Origin: Nyssa sinensis
Lineage: Eukaryota; Streptophyta; Magnoliopsida; Cornales; Nyssaceae
Assembly: GCA_008638375.1 (NCBI GenBank)
Contig: CM018033.1
Location: 16,391,017 to 16,455,016 of the forward strand
Length of the DNA stretch: 64,000 nucleotides
Direction: 5' to 3'
The notes beneath the pieces were generated by a model. That model saw nothing but the letters and a program-made list of their open reading frames with translations, made no database searches and was not told the DNA's origin. Below, one piece after another: positions 38,163-49,632 of this stretch. Each line of letters begins with the position of its first letter. Positions within the stretch are counted from its first letter, which is position 1. A program made the position numbers and the translations under genes.

Positions 38163-39579
38163 AAAATTATTGGATGTATGTGTATATATGTATATGTGTA
38201 TATATATATATATATAATTTAAATTTATTTGTGTGTATATATGTATACAGGTGAGTGTATATTTAATGTGAAAAATATATATATAATATATATGTATATA
38301 TATATCAGGTTGTGTGAGGTGTGTGTGTGTGGTTGTACCGGTTGTGTGTGTGTGTAAGTTTGAGTGTGATACACTCAACAAGGCATGGGGTAAGGTTGAG
38401 TGTGTGAGTAGGATTCAGGGAGTGGGAGAGTGCAGAAATGGGCAGAGAGTTTAGGTTGGTTCTCTGGGAGAGAGACGAGAGAGAGATGGAGAGACTGAGA
38501 GCGTAGGAGAGGAGAGGGATGGAGAGATGATGGTCGACGAGAGAGAGGCGAGATATAGGGAGGAGAGAGAGATGATAGGAGAGTTGAAGAGGAATGAGGG
38601 TGTTGTGTCTCGGGTGAGAAGAAAAGAAAGGGAAAGGAAAGAAAACTGAGAGCAAGGGAGAGGGTTCTGAAGAAGCAGAAGTAACCAGGAGGAACTGAAG
38701 GAGAAGGGAAGCAAACCAAAAAAGGGAAAAATTCAAAAATCATTGGTAAGTGGACTGCCCCTGTTTCAATTTTTTTTAAAGCATTTTAATTGATTTAAAT
38801 TGTAGAACCTTGTAGAGCATAATGTAAGGATTAAAACGCAACAAAAATGATAGAAAACAGTTGAAAAATGAGGGAGAAAATGGGAGTTGCAGGTCGGGAA
38901 CAATACTCGGGTTTCATATTTTTTTGGCTTAAAAACGTTGGTTTAGCTTTATGGAAATGTTGCTGGATAGTGTGGAAAACCATTAGAGATTGGTGGGAGT
39001 TGAAACCATTGAAAACCAAGCTTAAAACCGTGAAAACACAGTTGGCCAGAATCTGGGTAGGCTGGCCGGAAAAACCAGGACACACGGCTGTAACTCACCT
39101 TTTCACTGTCCAAACATAGATGAGAGTTGGTTTTGTTTGGATATATGAAATCCTCATAGGAACAGGTGTCGAACCGTGCAAGATTTGCAAGAAACCGTGG
39201 TCGAAACACCCCGCCGTCGTCGGAAATGGCGACGGGACAGCGCTGGGTCTCCACCGGAAGGTCGGGGAAGACGGCTGGGGTGATGGGCTGACTTGGGCCT
39301 GTTTTAATTAACTTATTGGGCCTGTTTAGTCTTAAAGAGGATTTGGGCCGTTTTAACTTGGTGGGGTTGGGTTCTGTTTTGAAGAAAAATTTAAAAGGGA
39401 CTTTGGGCTTGATTTGGTTTTGGCCCAATGACTTAAAGAGATTCAAAAAAAAAAAAGAAAATGAAGGAAAGAAAAAGGGGGAGGTGTGCCTGCCGAGACT
39501 CGAACCAGGGGCTTACGCGTGGGGGAGAGTCGCGTGACCAAGTGGGACGGTTACCAACCGTACCCACTGTGCGCAGAGA

Positions 39580-39610
<31 letters not shown>

Positions 39611-41118
39611 ATGCCTGATCTTATTTCTTGGTGATTAAAATTTATTTAATTAAATAAAATACTCCGAAATGGCCCGACACCCAAACGAGACAAGTCATAT
39701 ATGTTTTCTAACTATCTTGGACCTACTAAGACCAATGGTGAGGTCTGTGACATGATACGAGGTCCCAAAAATTAAAAGACCCGTGAAACCCTTAAAAATT
39801 ACCAAAATGCCCCTGAATTGAAGTGCAGTCAAACGAACTCCGAATTAGGTAAACAAATAGTGAAACTTTATTATCTCGAACATTTCGGACTCAACCATGG
39901 AGTCCGATTTGTGAAAAGAGGTCACGAAATGTAAGGACATGTGTAAAGTGCAAAATGACTGTTTTGCCCTTTTGAACCCCGGTGTCCGAATTGAGTTCTA
40001 CGAAAACCTAAACTTATTTTCTTCAACGTCCTAGAACCAATGGTAGGGTTTAATTTAACAGAATAGAAACCTATGAATTAAAGGCATAAAATTTGATGAA
40101 TAGCATAAATTCAAATGACAATAGACTGAGCTGTAATTTATGCATTTAGGGACACCGACAGGCGAGGAGAAGACAGTCTGATCTTTCCACATTCTTACTA
40201 CGTTACGAGTGCAGTCTGCTTGGGTTGTGACTGACCCGTCAGGTATGGTGTTTTGCTAGTGTTAGAAATGAAGTTAAGTTAGGAATGTTTGTGAATGACT
40301 GGAATGCTGTATGTGTTTGTCTGTAATGTGTTTACCTGTTTATTTGGAATTGGTTGTTCACATGTTATGTGTTACTTGCAAATTAATAAAGTGAAAAACA
40401 TGAATCATGATGTACGAACATATGAGATATGCATGTATATGAAACTGATCAGTGATTTACTTCTTATTGCCCGAGCATGTTATATTATTGAGATTCATGT
40501 TCATTGAGATTGCATTGGCATATTGGCATATGATGAATTCCTTGAGAACATAGCGTGGGTAAGCACATGGTGCTTTGCATTATGAGGGTGTAGATCCTGT
40601 GGTGAAAAACCCAAAATCGGCCATTGCATTGGTACTTCGCGCCATCGGGGAGTACCCGTAAATGAGACATGGGTGTGGCATAGAGTTGTGCATGGGTGTG
40701 TCACGCATACCATTCATATATATATTACTGCGATGCTTGAATGTCATTTAGAAATAAATGTACACTTTGCACATGCCACGCCTTAGCTTTATTTCTGGCA
40801 TTAGCATTTCATCATACCAGCAGTTGTGCTGACCCATTCGTGGGCAACATTTTTAGATGAGGATCTTCCAGCCACTAGAGACTCGGTGATGCCCTGATAG
40901 GGTGAAGCCTGTGATGTATTTGTGATTCGTGAACTTGTATTTTGTTATGTAAGGGCTTAAGCCCGAATGACTGATGAACAATGTATTCGATGTTATTTGA
41001 TGTAAGGATGATGATGGACGCATGTTTAGTGAATCTAATTACTTTTGTTCTCTTATTTATTTTACTTTCTATCTCGTCAGTCGCGCCCCGGGTTCGGTCA
41101 GAATTCGGGGCGTGACAA
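38068..41118 (+). repeat. 5' LTR of the gypsy element (3051 bp)
   Basis: Runs TGTTATAACATGG to GGGGCGTGACA. By eye it is nearly identical to 45726-48724 outside simple repeats. The main difference is a GA-rich block at about 38470-38590, longer here than at 46120-46180. Contents are an (ATT)n tract near the start (38124-38160), TA tracts, a purine-rich segment, a tRNA-like antisense module (39485-39565), modules at 39731, 39894 and 40036, and GGGCTTAAGCCC at 40953-40964. ORFs of 60-165 aa occur in both LTRs simply because the LTRs are copies; no known domain is seen. Confidence 0.95.
39485..39565 (-). other. tRNA-like module, antisense in the 5' LTR
   Basis: On the reverse strand a B-box-like GGTTCGAGTCTC (rc of 39495-39506) follows an A-box-like CACTTGGTCACGCGACTCT. 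The TA microsatellite lies immediately beyond. The same module is in the 3' LTR (B box rc of 47078-47089). It probably derives from tRNA sequence; it is not a convincing functional tRNA gene. Confidence 0.5.
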
Positions 41119-41121
41119 CGT

Positions 41122-41133
41122 GGTATCAGAGCA
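41122..41133 (+). other. primer-binding site (initiator Met tRNA)
   Basis: TGGTATCAGAGC begins 3 bases after the 5' LTR end and matches the standard plant initiator-Met tRNA primer site of LTR retrotransposons exactly. A 6-bp stem hairpin, GGTGTT-gttt-AACACC, lies downstream at 41160-41175. Confidence 0.95.
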
Positions 41134-42261
41134 TAGGTTCGAATACCTAGAGACTGTGGGGTGTTGTTTAACACCATGAGACCCTAGAGAAGAAAATGAG
41201 ACTTAGAGTGAACCGTTAGTAGCATGCGATAGGATTTTGTGTGTTATGTGATTAGATGTGTATTGAAGCATGATTGTTGTGATCACATGTTACTAGATGC
41301 TATGTTACGACATATGATTATATGATTTAATGCAGTGAGAAGCATGACATATATAAAGTGTGGGAAAATTGTTAAGTGTATATAATGACCTGTGACATGT
41401 ACCGCCTGTTAAATGCTAGTCGTTGACAAGAACATGACTAAGGTTAGAAACTCAAGTCTACTTAGTAGGCTGTATATTTTATGGGATAAACGGTGTGCCT
41501 AGTCATTTGAAGTGTAGGTTGTACACTTAGTTATCTACGCGATAGACATTATGCCTAGTTACTTAGGAGACAGGTTGTGAACCTAGTTGTTTACTTGGTT
41601 GACCGTTGTTTGTGGATTTTGGATGAGTGTGCTAGGTTAGTAACCAATTTTCATGGATTATAATACTATGACTATGATATTTATACAGACTGGATTGGTC
41701 TCAGGTCTTGAGTTACGGTTGATGGATGGCGCCCCATCAGCCAGTAATGAAAGGAGCTGTGATCCATGAAGGGTTATCACCTAGCTATAAAAGTAAGAGA
41801 TAATAAAAGACACATCAAACCTTAAAAATGCTAAAATAAGGATTTGGACTTGTGGAGCCCTTTTGTATATAGATGGATACTTAGAGTGTTTCTCTTTAGA
41901 TTTTTTAAAGATATTCTTGTGTTAAACCCCGGTGGTGGAGAGATGTATTGTTTGGATAGTATTCACTAGGAGTTAAACCTTGCTAGTGTTCAAATGTTTA
42001 AGTATGCGTGTGTTACATTGTTGAGACAAAATCCTTCTTAGGAGAGGGTTATGTTAGGACCCGGTGTAAATTGTTTGGTATAACCAACGGGTGGTGGTGA
42101 TTGACATTAGTTATGTAGGTGTTGATTAGGCAAGGGTGTCATGACATATTGTGGTAGTTACATCGAAATGGTGAAGTGTTGACAGGTACCTACTTAATGT
42201 TCTTTTAACACAAGTGTCTAAAAATGGGGTATTAATCTTTCTTTTCTTTGAACTTGTAGAC
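41134..42261 (+). other. untranslated leader of the gypsy element
   Basis: About 1.1 kb with no ORF of note. It has loosely repeated phrases such as 'gtgcctagtcatttgaagtgtaggttgta' and 'atgcctagttacttaggagacaggttgtga' (41440-41600), a degenerate repeat of roughly 50-60 bp. Similar phrases recur at 43690-43880, where pol should be. Confidence 0.6.
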
Positions 42262-43131
42262 ATGCCACCGAGACAAGCTACTCCCAGACCTATACCACCT
42301 GGACACGAGGAGCCTAGGACCACTGCACCACCGTGGCATAGTTGGCCCCGAGCTGCAGCTTCTACAGATGGTACAGCCGAGGAGGCCGTCACTTTTACAC
42401 CTGCTCTAGTGGAGCTAGGGCAGACTAGTGGTTCTGGGGACATAGCGACCATTATGCGGGAATGCCTTCACACTATACAGGAGGTAGTGACGAGAGCGAT
42501 CAGGGCTGAGACAGAGTTGGCCGAGCTTAGAGGAGTTAGAGAGCCCCAGACCCAGAGCGGGGCGACTCCAGCACAGATCCCTAGGTCTACCCCGATATAC
42601 ACTGGTAAGAGACCATTGAAGAGGTTTCGAACTCGTGCTTCTTCTGCACAGATATCTATACCCGCCCAGACTCGCACTGGTAGGAGACCACCAAAGAGGT
42701 TCCGGACTGGTGTTTCTCCTATATCCACATCCACATCCCAAGGGACCATTACTTGTTTTTGTTGTAGACAGCCTGGCCACAAGATGGCCACTTGTCCTTT
42801 GAGGGATCCCAGCCTGAGACAGAGGATCGAGTCTAGTCAGGAGTCATTTCCATCACCAGCACAGGGTCAAGGACAGGGGACTCCACGACTTTGTTTTGTA
42901 TGCCACCAGGCTGGCCATGTCAGGGCCAATTGTCCTCAGAGGCCGATCTCCCAAGACTTAGAGAAACCACATTTCAATCAGTATACCCAAGTTCCTCTTC
43001 CACGGCCACTATTGGGTCAGGGACCTCCGACACCGTATTTTCAGCATGCACCTACAGTATTGAGTGCCAGGACTCTCAGCGAGAGGAGTGATAGGCAGGA
43101 CCAGACCACCCAGAGTGGCGTTATGCAGTAG
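42262..43131 (+). CDS. gag-like protein with two zinc knuckles, capsid core missing
   Basis: An intact 289-aa frame. I start it at ATG 42262 (MPPRQ...), the usual plant gypsy gag opening, rather than the upstream in-frame ATG at 42214. An N-terminal Pro-rich stretch is followed by a short helical part (about residues 70-105), an internal duplication (TGKRPLKRFRT and TGRRPPKRFRT), and two CX2CX4HX4C knuckles (CFCCRQPGHKMATC, CFVCHQAGHVRANC). Gag binds and packages element RNA. The capsid domain that normally lies between the N-terminus and the knuckles is not recognisable and the protein is shorter than a usual gypsy gag (inference from family knowledge). It could still bind nucleic acid. It may be translated, but particle formation is doubtful. 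Confidence 0.8.
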   Translation: MPPRQATPRPIPPGHEEPRTTAPPWHSWPRAAASTDGTAEEAVTFTPALVELGQTSGSGDIATIMRECLHTIQEVVTRAIRAETELAELRGVREPQTQSGATPAQIPRSTPIYTGKRPLKRFRTRASSAQISIPAQTRTGRRPPKRFRTGVSPISTSTSQGTITCFCCRQPGHKMATCPLRDPSLRQRIESSQESFPSPAQGQGQGTPRLCFVCHQAGHVRANCPQRPISQDLEKPHFNQYTQVPLPRPLLGQGPPTPYFQHAPTVLSARTLSERSDRQDQTTQSGVMQ

Positions 43132-43205
43132 TCAGCCTAGAGTCATCTATCCTTTTTGGACCTTCAGAGCCTTGAGGTACATTTTTCTTTGTGTTTAGTT
43201 TATGG

Positions 43206-43505
43206 ACTGGCATATTGATAGACCATAGTGCATCTCATACGTTCATATTTACTATGTTGCCATGACGTTAGGGGTAGAAAGATGCTGACAAGAATCTGTA
43301 GAGATTACTCGATAGAGGTAGCTGACCACATGCCTTATTTGGATTCTTCATCTTATTTGAAGCGTCTAATATTGGTATTATGTTGGAGATAGATCGGTTC
43401 TTCACACTTAGGGCGAGTGTAGACTGCTACAGGGGAAGAGAGATAATGTGTACTCCTGAGGGAGGTACTTTCTTTGTTTCGTAGGGTGTCCGTAGATCCT
43501 TCTTA
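43206..43505 (+). pseudogene. gypsy protease and linker relic
   Basis: Reads DHSASHTFIF at 43221-43250, the position of the retropepsin active-site motif D-S/T-G-A; Ser and Gly are changed, so the catalytic turn is lost. Further on, SVDCYRGREIMCTPEGGTFF (about 43419-43478) matches the linker that follows protease in plant gypsy pol, and a TAG stop follows at 43482-43484. Frameshifts separate the two parts. In a live element this enzyme cuts the polyprotein; here it cannot work. Confidence 0.6.
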
Positions 43506-44800
43506 ATTTGACTCTATTGTGGGTTAGGAGAGGTTAGACTTTAAGTTGAATTGGGATTAGTTTGGGTTACATGAGTAGATGAGTGCTTGCTACCTTAGTT
43601 TGTAGAACTGTGCAAAGTGTGGTGTGCTTGGTTATTGATGATCTGGGATTCAATGCTTGCCTTTATACAGTATAACGAATGGGGTTAAGTAGTAGACTAT
43701 ATGTTTGTTGTCTATGAGATAGGCTATGAGCCTGAATATCCGTAGGGATTGGGAAACTGCCTAGTTACCTGTACAACAAACTATGTACTTATTTTATGTA
43801 TATGTGTATTCCTGGGATGAAATTTTATACTGGGTGCCGAAGTAGTAAGCTACATATTAGCTAATTGAATGTTGTACTTTTACTCTGTATAAGCATGCTA
43901 GTTTAGTGACTGTTATGGTGCTTTGATTGTGACTTCATTTTTTTTTATAAGCAGACTGGTTGTTGTAAATGCATGTATAGAAGAATGCTTAAACACGTTT
44001 GTTTGTGTGCGTTGATACATGTGTGTGAAAATTGATATATGTTCGTAAGGGAAATTGATGAAGAATATCACTAGTGTTTTATTCTTCTGAACCTTAGTAT
44101 ATTGACTTAAGTTTCATGATTAGAGTACATAAACAACACAATCCACATTGTGTACCCGATCGATATATGCGTACATGAAATGAATAGGCTAGTCCTTATT
44201 AGTACATGACACTTAGTCTCGGTTATATATAGACTAAGGTGGGAGATGGTAGCTTTACTTTTAGATTGTACTATTAATGTCTTGTGGGTAATTAGGGCAC
44301 TTAGAAAATACTGGATGATGGATTGCATTGTGGTACAGATGATGCGTATTTATACCATTGGGATAAATCCCTAAGTGATTTCATGGATTAATTTGAGGTG
44401 GGTTAGATGACATAGCATGTGTGAGAAACCTTGGAGTATCTTTGTGATCAGTGAGAATTTCCTTTACTTTTTATATGTTGAGTTGATGAGATAAGTCGTG
44501 ATACTTGGATGGAAATTGAGAGGGAGTGTCATTGATGAGCCAATGTGTTTTTTGAGGATTTCATTATGTACTATGCCATGTGGAGTGAGTCGTTACCGAT
44601 GGGATTAGCACCAGACCATAGCAGGGAATGTGGAAATGTCTGCACACCGCTGCACGCCTACCGGTGAGGCGAAGCCTACGGGGGAGATGGTAATGGGAGG
44701 AGGTAATGCATTCCACATCGCCTGGCTGAGGGAGAGGTGAGTGATCCATAGGTAAGGCTGCACGTCTACATGTTACAATACATTTTGCATCGATCTTTTA
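43506..44800 (+). other. non-coding filler where RT and RNase H should be
   Basis: About 1.3 kb between protease and integrase relics. I cannot find the YxDD box, RNase H or the integrase zinc finger in any frame. Phrases such as 'gactatatgtttgttgtctatgagataggctatgagcctg' echo the leader repeats (41440-41600). Either RT was deleted and other sequence gained, or the region has decayed beyond recognition. Confidence 0.5.
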
Positions 44801-44807
44801 GTACTAT

Positions 44808-45660
44808 GACGAGAGATAGTATGACCACGTGGAATTCCCTTATCCATTGTTTGGGATAGGGACCCACGTTTCACTGCACGGTTTTGGCAGCGCTTCTAGA
44901 CAGCCTTAAGGACTCAACTAAGTTAGTACTACCTTTCATCCTCAGACTGATGGTCAGTCAGGGCGCGCCATTCAGATCCTAGAGGAGATGCTTAGAGACT
45001 GCGTTATGGACTTCAGGGGTAGCTGAGAGGATCACCTTGCTTGGGTAGAGTTTGCCTGCAACCGTAGCTAGCAGTTCACCGGTGTATTAGACAGGAGTAA
45101 AGGAGACAATTGTTTTTAGGATCCGATATAGTCCGTGAGACCACAGACAAGATACAAGTGATCAGGCAGCACTTGTTGCCAGCCAGAGTCGCCAGAGGAG
45201 TTATGCAGATAGGAGGCGACGACCCTTGTCATTTGAGGTGGGGGACCATGTGTTCCTCAAGGTATCTTCCAGACGAGGTTTGAGGAGATTTGGGCGCGGT
45301 GGGAAACTGTCGCCACGAATTATAGATCCCTTTGAGATTCTTGGGAGAGTTGGTGAGGTGGCTTATAAGCTAGCCTTACCACCACAGCTATCTGGGGTTC
45401 ATGACGTCTTCCATGTATCTATGCTGAGGAAGTACCATCCCGACCCCTCACATGTACTTGACTGGGTAGATCTTCAGTTAGAGGGGGACGCTTCCTATGA
45501 CCAGAGACCCGTAGAGATATTGGACTCGAGGGACCAGGTTTTGCGAGGCAGGACCATCCCTTTGGTCAAGGTTCGTTGGAACCACCATGGGGTTGAGGAG
45601 GCTACGTGGGAGCGTGAGGCCGAGGTTCGAGTTAGGTACCCTGAGTTGTTTGATCAGTGA
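44808..45660 (+). pseudogene. integrase relic with open chromodomain-like C-terminus
   Basis: Catalytic-core remains read GIPLSIVWDRDPRFTARFWQ (the second Asp of the DDE triad is in DRDP, 44855-44866), then hit a TAG at 44897-44899 and another stop soon after. After a frame change FHPQTDGQS appears, followed by Gly (44961-44963) where the third catalytic residue, Glu, is expected. From about 45180 the frame is open to 45660: SQSRQRSYADRRRR, FEVGDHVFLKV, the HDVFHVSMLRKYHPDPSHVL block, and a terminal VKVRWNHHGVEEATWERE stretch typical of chromovirus integrase ends. Integrase inserts the cDNA; this copy is inactive by stops and by loss of Glu. Confidence 0.85.
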
Positions 45661-45712
45661 TGTATTTTCTTTTGGTTTTATGTTATTTTAAATTTCGGGA
45701 CGAAATTTTTGT

Positions 45713-45725
45713 AAGGAGGGAAGGA
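45713..45725 (+). other. polypurine tract
   Basis: AAGGAGGGAAGGA directly abuts the 3' LTR start at 45726, as expected for the plus-strand primer of LTR retrotransposons. Confidence 0.85.
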
Positions 45726-45779
45726 TGTTATAACATGGAAAAAAAAAATTTTTTTTTTTTATTATTATTTATTTTTGCA

Positions 45780-45824
<45 letters not shown>

Positions 45825-45931
45825 AAAATTATTGGATGTATGTGTATATATGTATATGTGTATATATATATATAATTTAAATTTATTTGTGTGTATATAT
45901 GTATACAGGTGAGTGTATATTTAAATGTGAA

Positions 45932-45976
<45 letters not shown>

Positions 45977-47160
45977 AGGTTGTGTGAGGTGTGTGTGTGT
46001 GTGTACCCGGTTGTGTGTGTGTGTAAGTTTGAGTGTGATACACTCAAACAAGGCATGGGGTAAGGTTGAGTGTGTGAGTAGGATTCAGGGAGTGGGAGAG
46101 TGCAGAAATGGGTAGAGAGTAGGTTGGTCTTGGGGAGAGAGAGAGAGAGAGAGATATAGAGAGAGAGAGAGTGAAGAGAAATGAGGGTGTGTCTCGGGTG
46201 AGAAGAAAAGAAAGGGAAAGGAAAGAAAACTGAGAGCAAGGGAGAGGGTTCTGAAGAAGCAGAAGTAACCATGAGGAACTGAAGGAGAAGGGAAGCAAAC
46301 CAAAAAAGGGAAAAATCCGAAAATCATTGGTAAGTGGACTGCCCCTGTTTCGATTTTTTTTAAAGCATTTTAATTGATTTAAATTGTAGAACCTTGTAGA
46401 GCATAATGTAAGGATTAAAACGCAACAAAAATGATAGAAAACGGTTGAAAAATGAGGGAGAAAATGGGAGTTGCAGGTCGGGAACAATACTCGGGTTTCA
46501 TATTTTTTTGGCTTAAAAACGTTGGTTTAGCTTTATGGAAATGTTGCTGGATAGTGTGGAAAACCATTAGAGATTGGTGGGAGTTGAAACCATTGAAAAC
46601 CAAGCTTAAAACCGTGAAAACACAGTTGGCCGGAATCTGGGTAGGCTGGCCGGAAAAACCAGGACACACGGCTGTAACTCACCTTTTCACTGTCCAAACA
46701 TAGATGAGAGTTGGTTTTGTTTGGATATATGAAATCCTCATAGGAACAGGTGTCGAACCGTGCAAGATTTGCAAGAAACCGTGGTCGAAACACCCCGCCG
46801 TCGTCGGAAATGGCGACGGGACAGCGCTGGGTCTCCACCGGAAGGTTGGGGAAGACGGCTGGGGTGATGGGCTGACTTGGGCCTGTTTTAATTAACTTAT
46901 TAGGCCTATTTAGTCTTAAAGAGGATTTGGGCCGTTTTAACTTGGTGGGGTTGGGTTCTATTTTGAAGAAAAATTTAAAAGGGACTTTGGGCTTGATTTG
47001 GTTTTGGCCCAATGACTTAAAGAGATTCAAAAAAAAAAGAGAAAATGAAGGAAAGAAAAAGGGGGGGTGTGCCTGCCGAGACTCGAACCAGGGGCTTGCG
47101 CGTGGGGGAGAGTCGCGTGACCAAGTGGGACGGTTACCAACCGTACCCACTGTGCGCAGA

Positions 47161-47217
<57 letters not shown>

Positions 47218-48724
47218 ATGCCTGATCTTATTTCTTGGTGATTAAAATTTATTTAATTAAATAAAATACTCCGAAATGGCCCGACACCCAAACGAGACAA
47301 GTCATATATGTTTTCTAACTATCTTGGACCTACTAAGACCAACGGTGAGGTCTGTGACATGATACGAGGTCCCAAAAATTAAAAGACCCGTGAAACCCTT
47401 AAAAATTACCAAAATGCCCCTGAATTGAAGTGCAGTCAAACGAACTCCGAATTAGGTAAACAAATAGTGAAACTTTATTATCTCGAACATTTCGGACTCA
47501 ACCATGGAGTCCGATTTGTGAAAAGAGGTCACGAAATGTAAGGACATGTGTAAAGTGCAAAATGACTGTTTTGCCCTTTTGAACCCCGGTGTCCGAATTG
47601 AGCTCTACGAAAACCTAAACTTATTTTCTTCAACGTCCTAGAACCAATGGTAGGGTTTAATTTAACAGAATAGAAACCTATGAATTAAAGGCATAAAATT
47701 TGATGAATAGCATAAATTCAAATGACAATAGACTGAGCTGTAATTTATGCATTTAGGGACACCGACAGGCGAGGAGAAGACAGTCTGATCTTTCCACATT
47801 CTCACTACGTTACGAGTGCAGTCTGCTTGGGTTGTGACTGACCCGTCAGGTATGGTGTTTTGCTAGTGTTAGAAATGAAGTTAAGTTAGGAATGTTTGTG
47901 AATGACTGGAATGCTGTATGTGTTTGTCTGTAATGTGTTTACCTGTTTATTTGGAATTGGTTGTTCACATGTTATGTGTTACTTGCAAATTAATAAAGTG
48001 AAAAACATGAATCATGATGTACGAACATATGAGATATGCATGTATATGAAACTGATCAGTGATTTACTTCTTATTGCCCGAGCATGTTATATTATTGAGA
48101 TTCATGTTCATTGAGATTGCATTGGCATATTGGCATATGATGAATTCCTTGAGAACATAGCGTGGGTAAGCACATGGTGCTTTGCATTATGAGGGTGTAG
48201 ATCCTGTGGTGAAAAACCCAAAATCGGCCATTGCATTGGTACTTCGCGCCATCGGGGAGTACCCGTAAATGAGACATGGGTGTGGCATAGAGTTGTGCAT
48301 GGGTGTGTCACGCATACCATTCATATATATATTACTGCGATGCTTGAATGTCATTTAGAAATAAATGTACACTTTGCACATGCCACGCCTTAGCTTTATT
48401 TCTGGCATTAGCATTTCATCATACCAGCAGTTGTGCTGACCCATTCGTGGGCAACATTTTCAGATGAGGATCTTCCAGCCACTAGAGACTCGGTGATGCC
48501 CTGATAGGGTGAAGCCTGTGATGTATTTGTGATTCGTGAACTTGTATTTTGTTATGTAAGGGCTTAAGCCCGAATGACTGATGAACAATGTATTCGATGT
48601 TATTTGATGTAAGAATGATGATGGACGCATGTTTAGTGAATCTAATTACTTTTGTTCTCTTATTTATTTTACTTTCTGTCTCGTCAGTCGCGCCCCGGGT
48701 TCGGTCAGAATTCGGGGCGTGACA
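45726..48724 (+). repeat. 3' LTR of the gypsy element (2999 bp)
   Basis: Runs TGTTATAACATGG to GGGGCGTGACA, followed by the TSD TAATG. It is nearly identical to 38068-41118. The differences seen are mostly in microsatellites (a longer TA run at 47163-47214) and the shorter GA-rich block, plus scattered single-base changes (for example 47604 C against T, 48679 G against A). GGGCTTAAGCCC is at 48560-48571. Confidence 0.95.
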
Positions 48725-49632
48725 TAATGGCATGGTCTATTTTACGAAATGATGTCCTAAAAATATAGACACATGAAATGTAAAAATTACCAATATGCCT
48801 TTAGTAACACCAAAGGCAGTTAAATGTCAGAGAAGGTCTATTCTAACTTTCTTTGACAATCTAGACTCAACGGTAGAGTCCATTTTAGCAAACGAAGCAC
48901 CGAAAAATAGGACACATAAAAGCGTAAAATTACGACAAGGCCCTTAGGCTTAATATAAGTTATAGGTATGTAAATTAAAATCCAGAAAAGCCTAAATTGA
49001 TTATCTTCGACACTCCAGACTTAACGGTGACATCCTTTTGAGGAAAAATAAGACCCGGTAACAAACTAAAAATTAACCAATACACCTTTAAGACTTAATG
49101 AAGCTACCAGAAGAGTATAATTGGAATAGAAAGAGATCTAAGTTAAAGATTAAATTATGTAATACTTTAAACAAGTATGTAATAATACCTTGAATTGTAT
49201 TATAGGGACCTTCAACTAAAAGAAGAATTTTGGATATAAGCTTTTAGACTTCAGGTGAGTATTTCATACCATGTTTAAGGTGGATTTTATTATAGATATA
49301 AATACTGAATTCCATTATGACTTTGATGATAGTCGTCTTTCACTTAATATCGTTTCAAATGACTTATCGATATATATTATCATCTCTTTTATGACCTTTG
49401 ATAATAGATACATTGTACCTAATATGTGTTTTTGAATGATTTATCGATACCTATAGTGTCTTCTTTTTTATTTAAGAAAATTTTTCGTAAGATACTCAAA
49501 ATACTACACAATTTCTTACCAATTTTTAAATTGTTTTAACTAAATACTAGATATAGAACTCTTATTTGGATAGCTGAGCTTGTTATTGATGATTATTTAT
49601 TTTGGATATGATTTTGATGTTTTGAATGGACC

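Larger units (their letters stand above)
38068..48724 (+). mobile_element. Ty3/gypsy chromovirus-like LTR retrotransposon, defective
   Basis: The only element in the window with two LTRs and an internal region. The flanking TAATG (38063-38067 and 48725-48729) is a perfect TSD. Both LTRs start TGTTATAACATGG and end GGGGCGTGACA. The internal region (41119-45725, 4.6 kb) has an initiator-Met primer site, gag-like ORF, protease relic, integrase relic with chromodomain-like end, and polypurine tract. The gag-pol order and the C-terminal chromodomain-like stretch point to the Tekay/Del type of plant chromovirus; that subclass call is inference. No reverse transcriptase or RNase H is recognisable, so it cannot be autonomous. 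Confidence 0.92.

Noticed and set aside
38949..39446. 165-aa reverse ORF, repeated as 205 aa at 46533-47150
   Set aside because: The conservation between the two is only that of the two LTRs of one element. Frame length differs and no domain is seen.
39485..39565. A functional tRNA gene
   Set aside because: A and B boxes are recognisable but I could not pair an acceptor stem or place a proper anticodon arm; it is kept only as a tRNA-like module.
44564..44749. 61-aa reverse ORF in the gypsy internal region
   Set aside because: It is antisense to the element, short, and without any recognisable domain.
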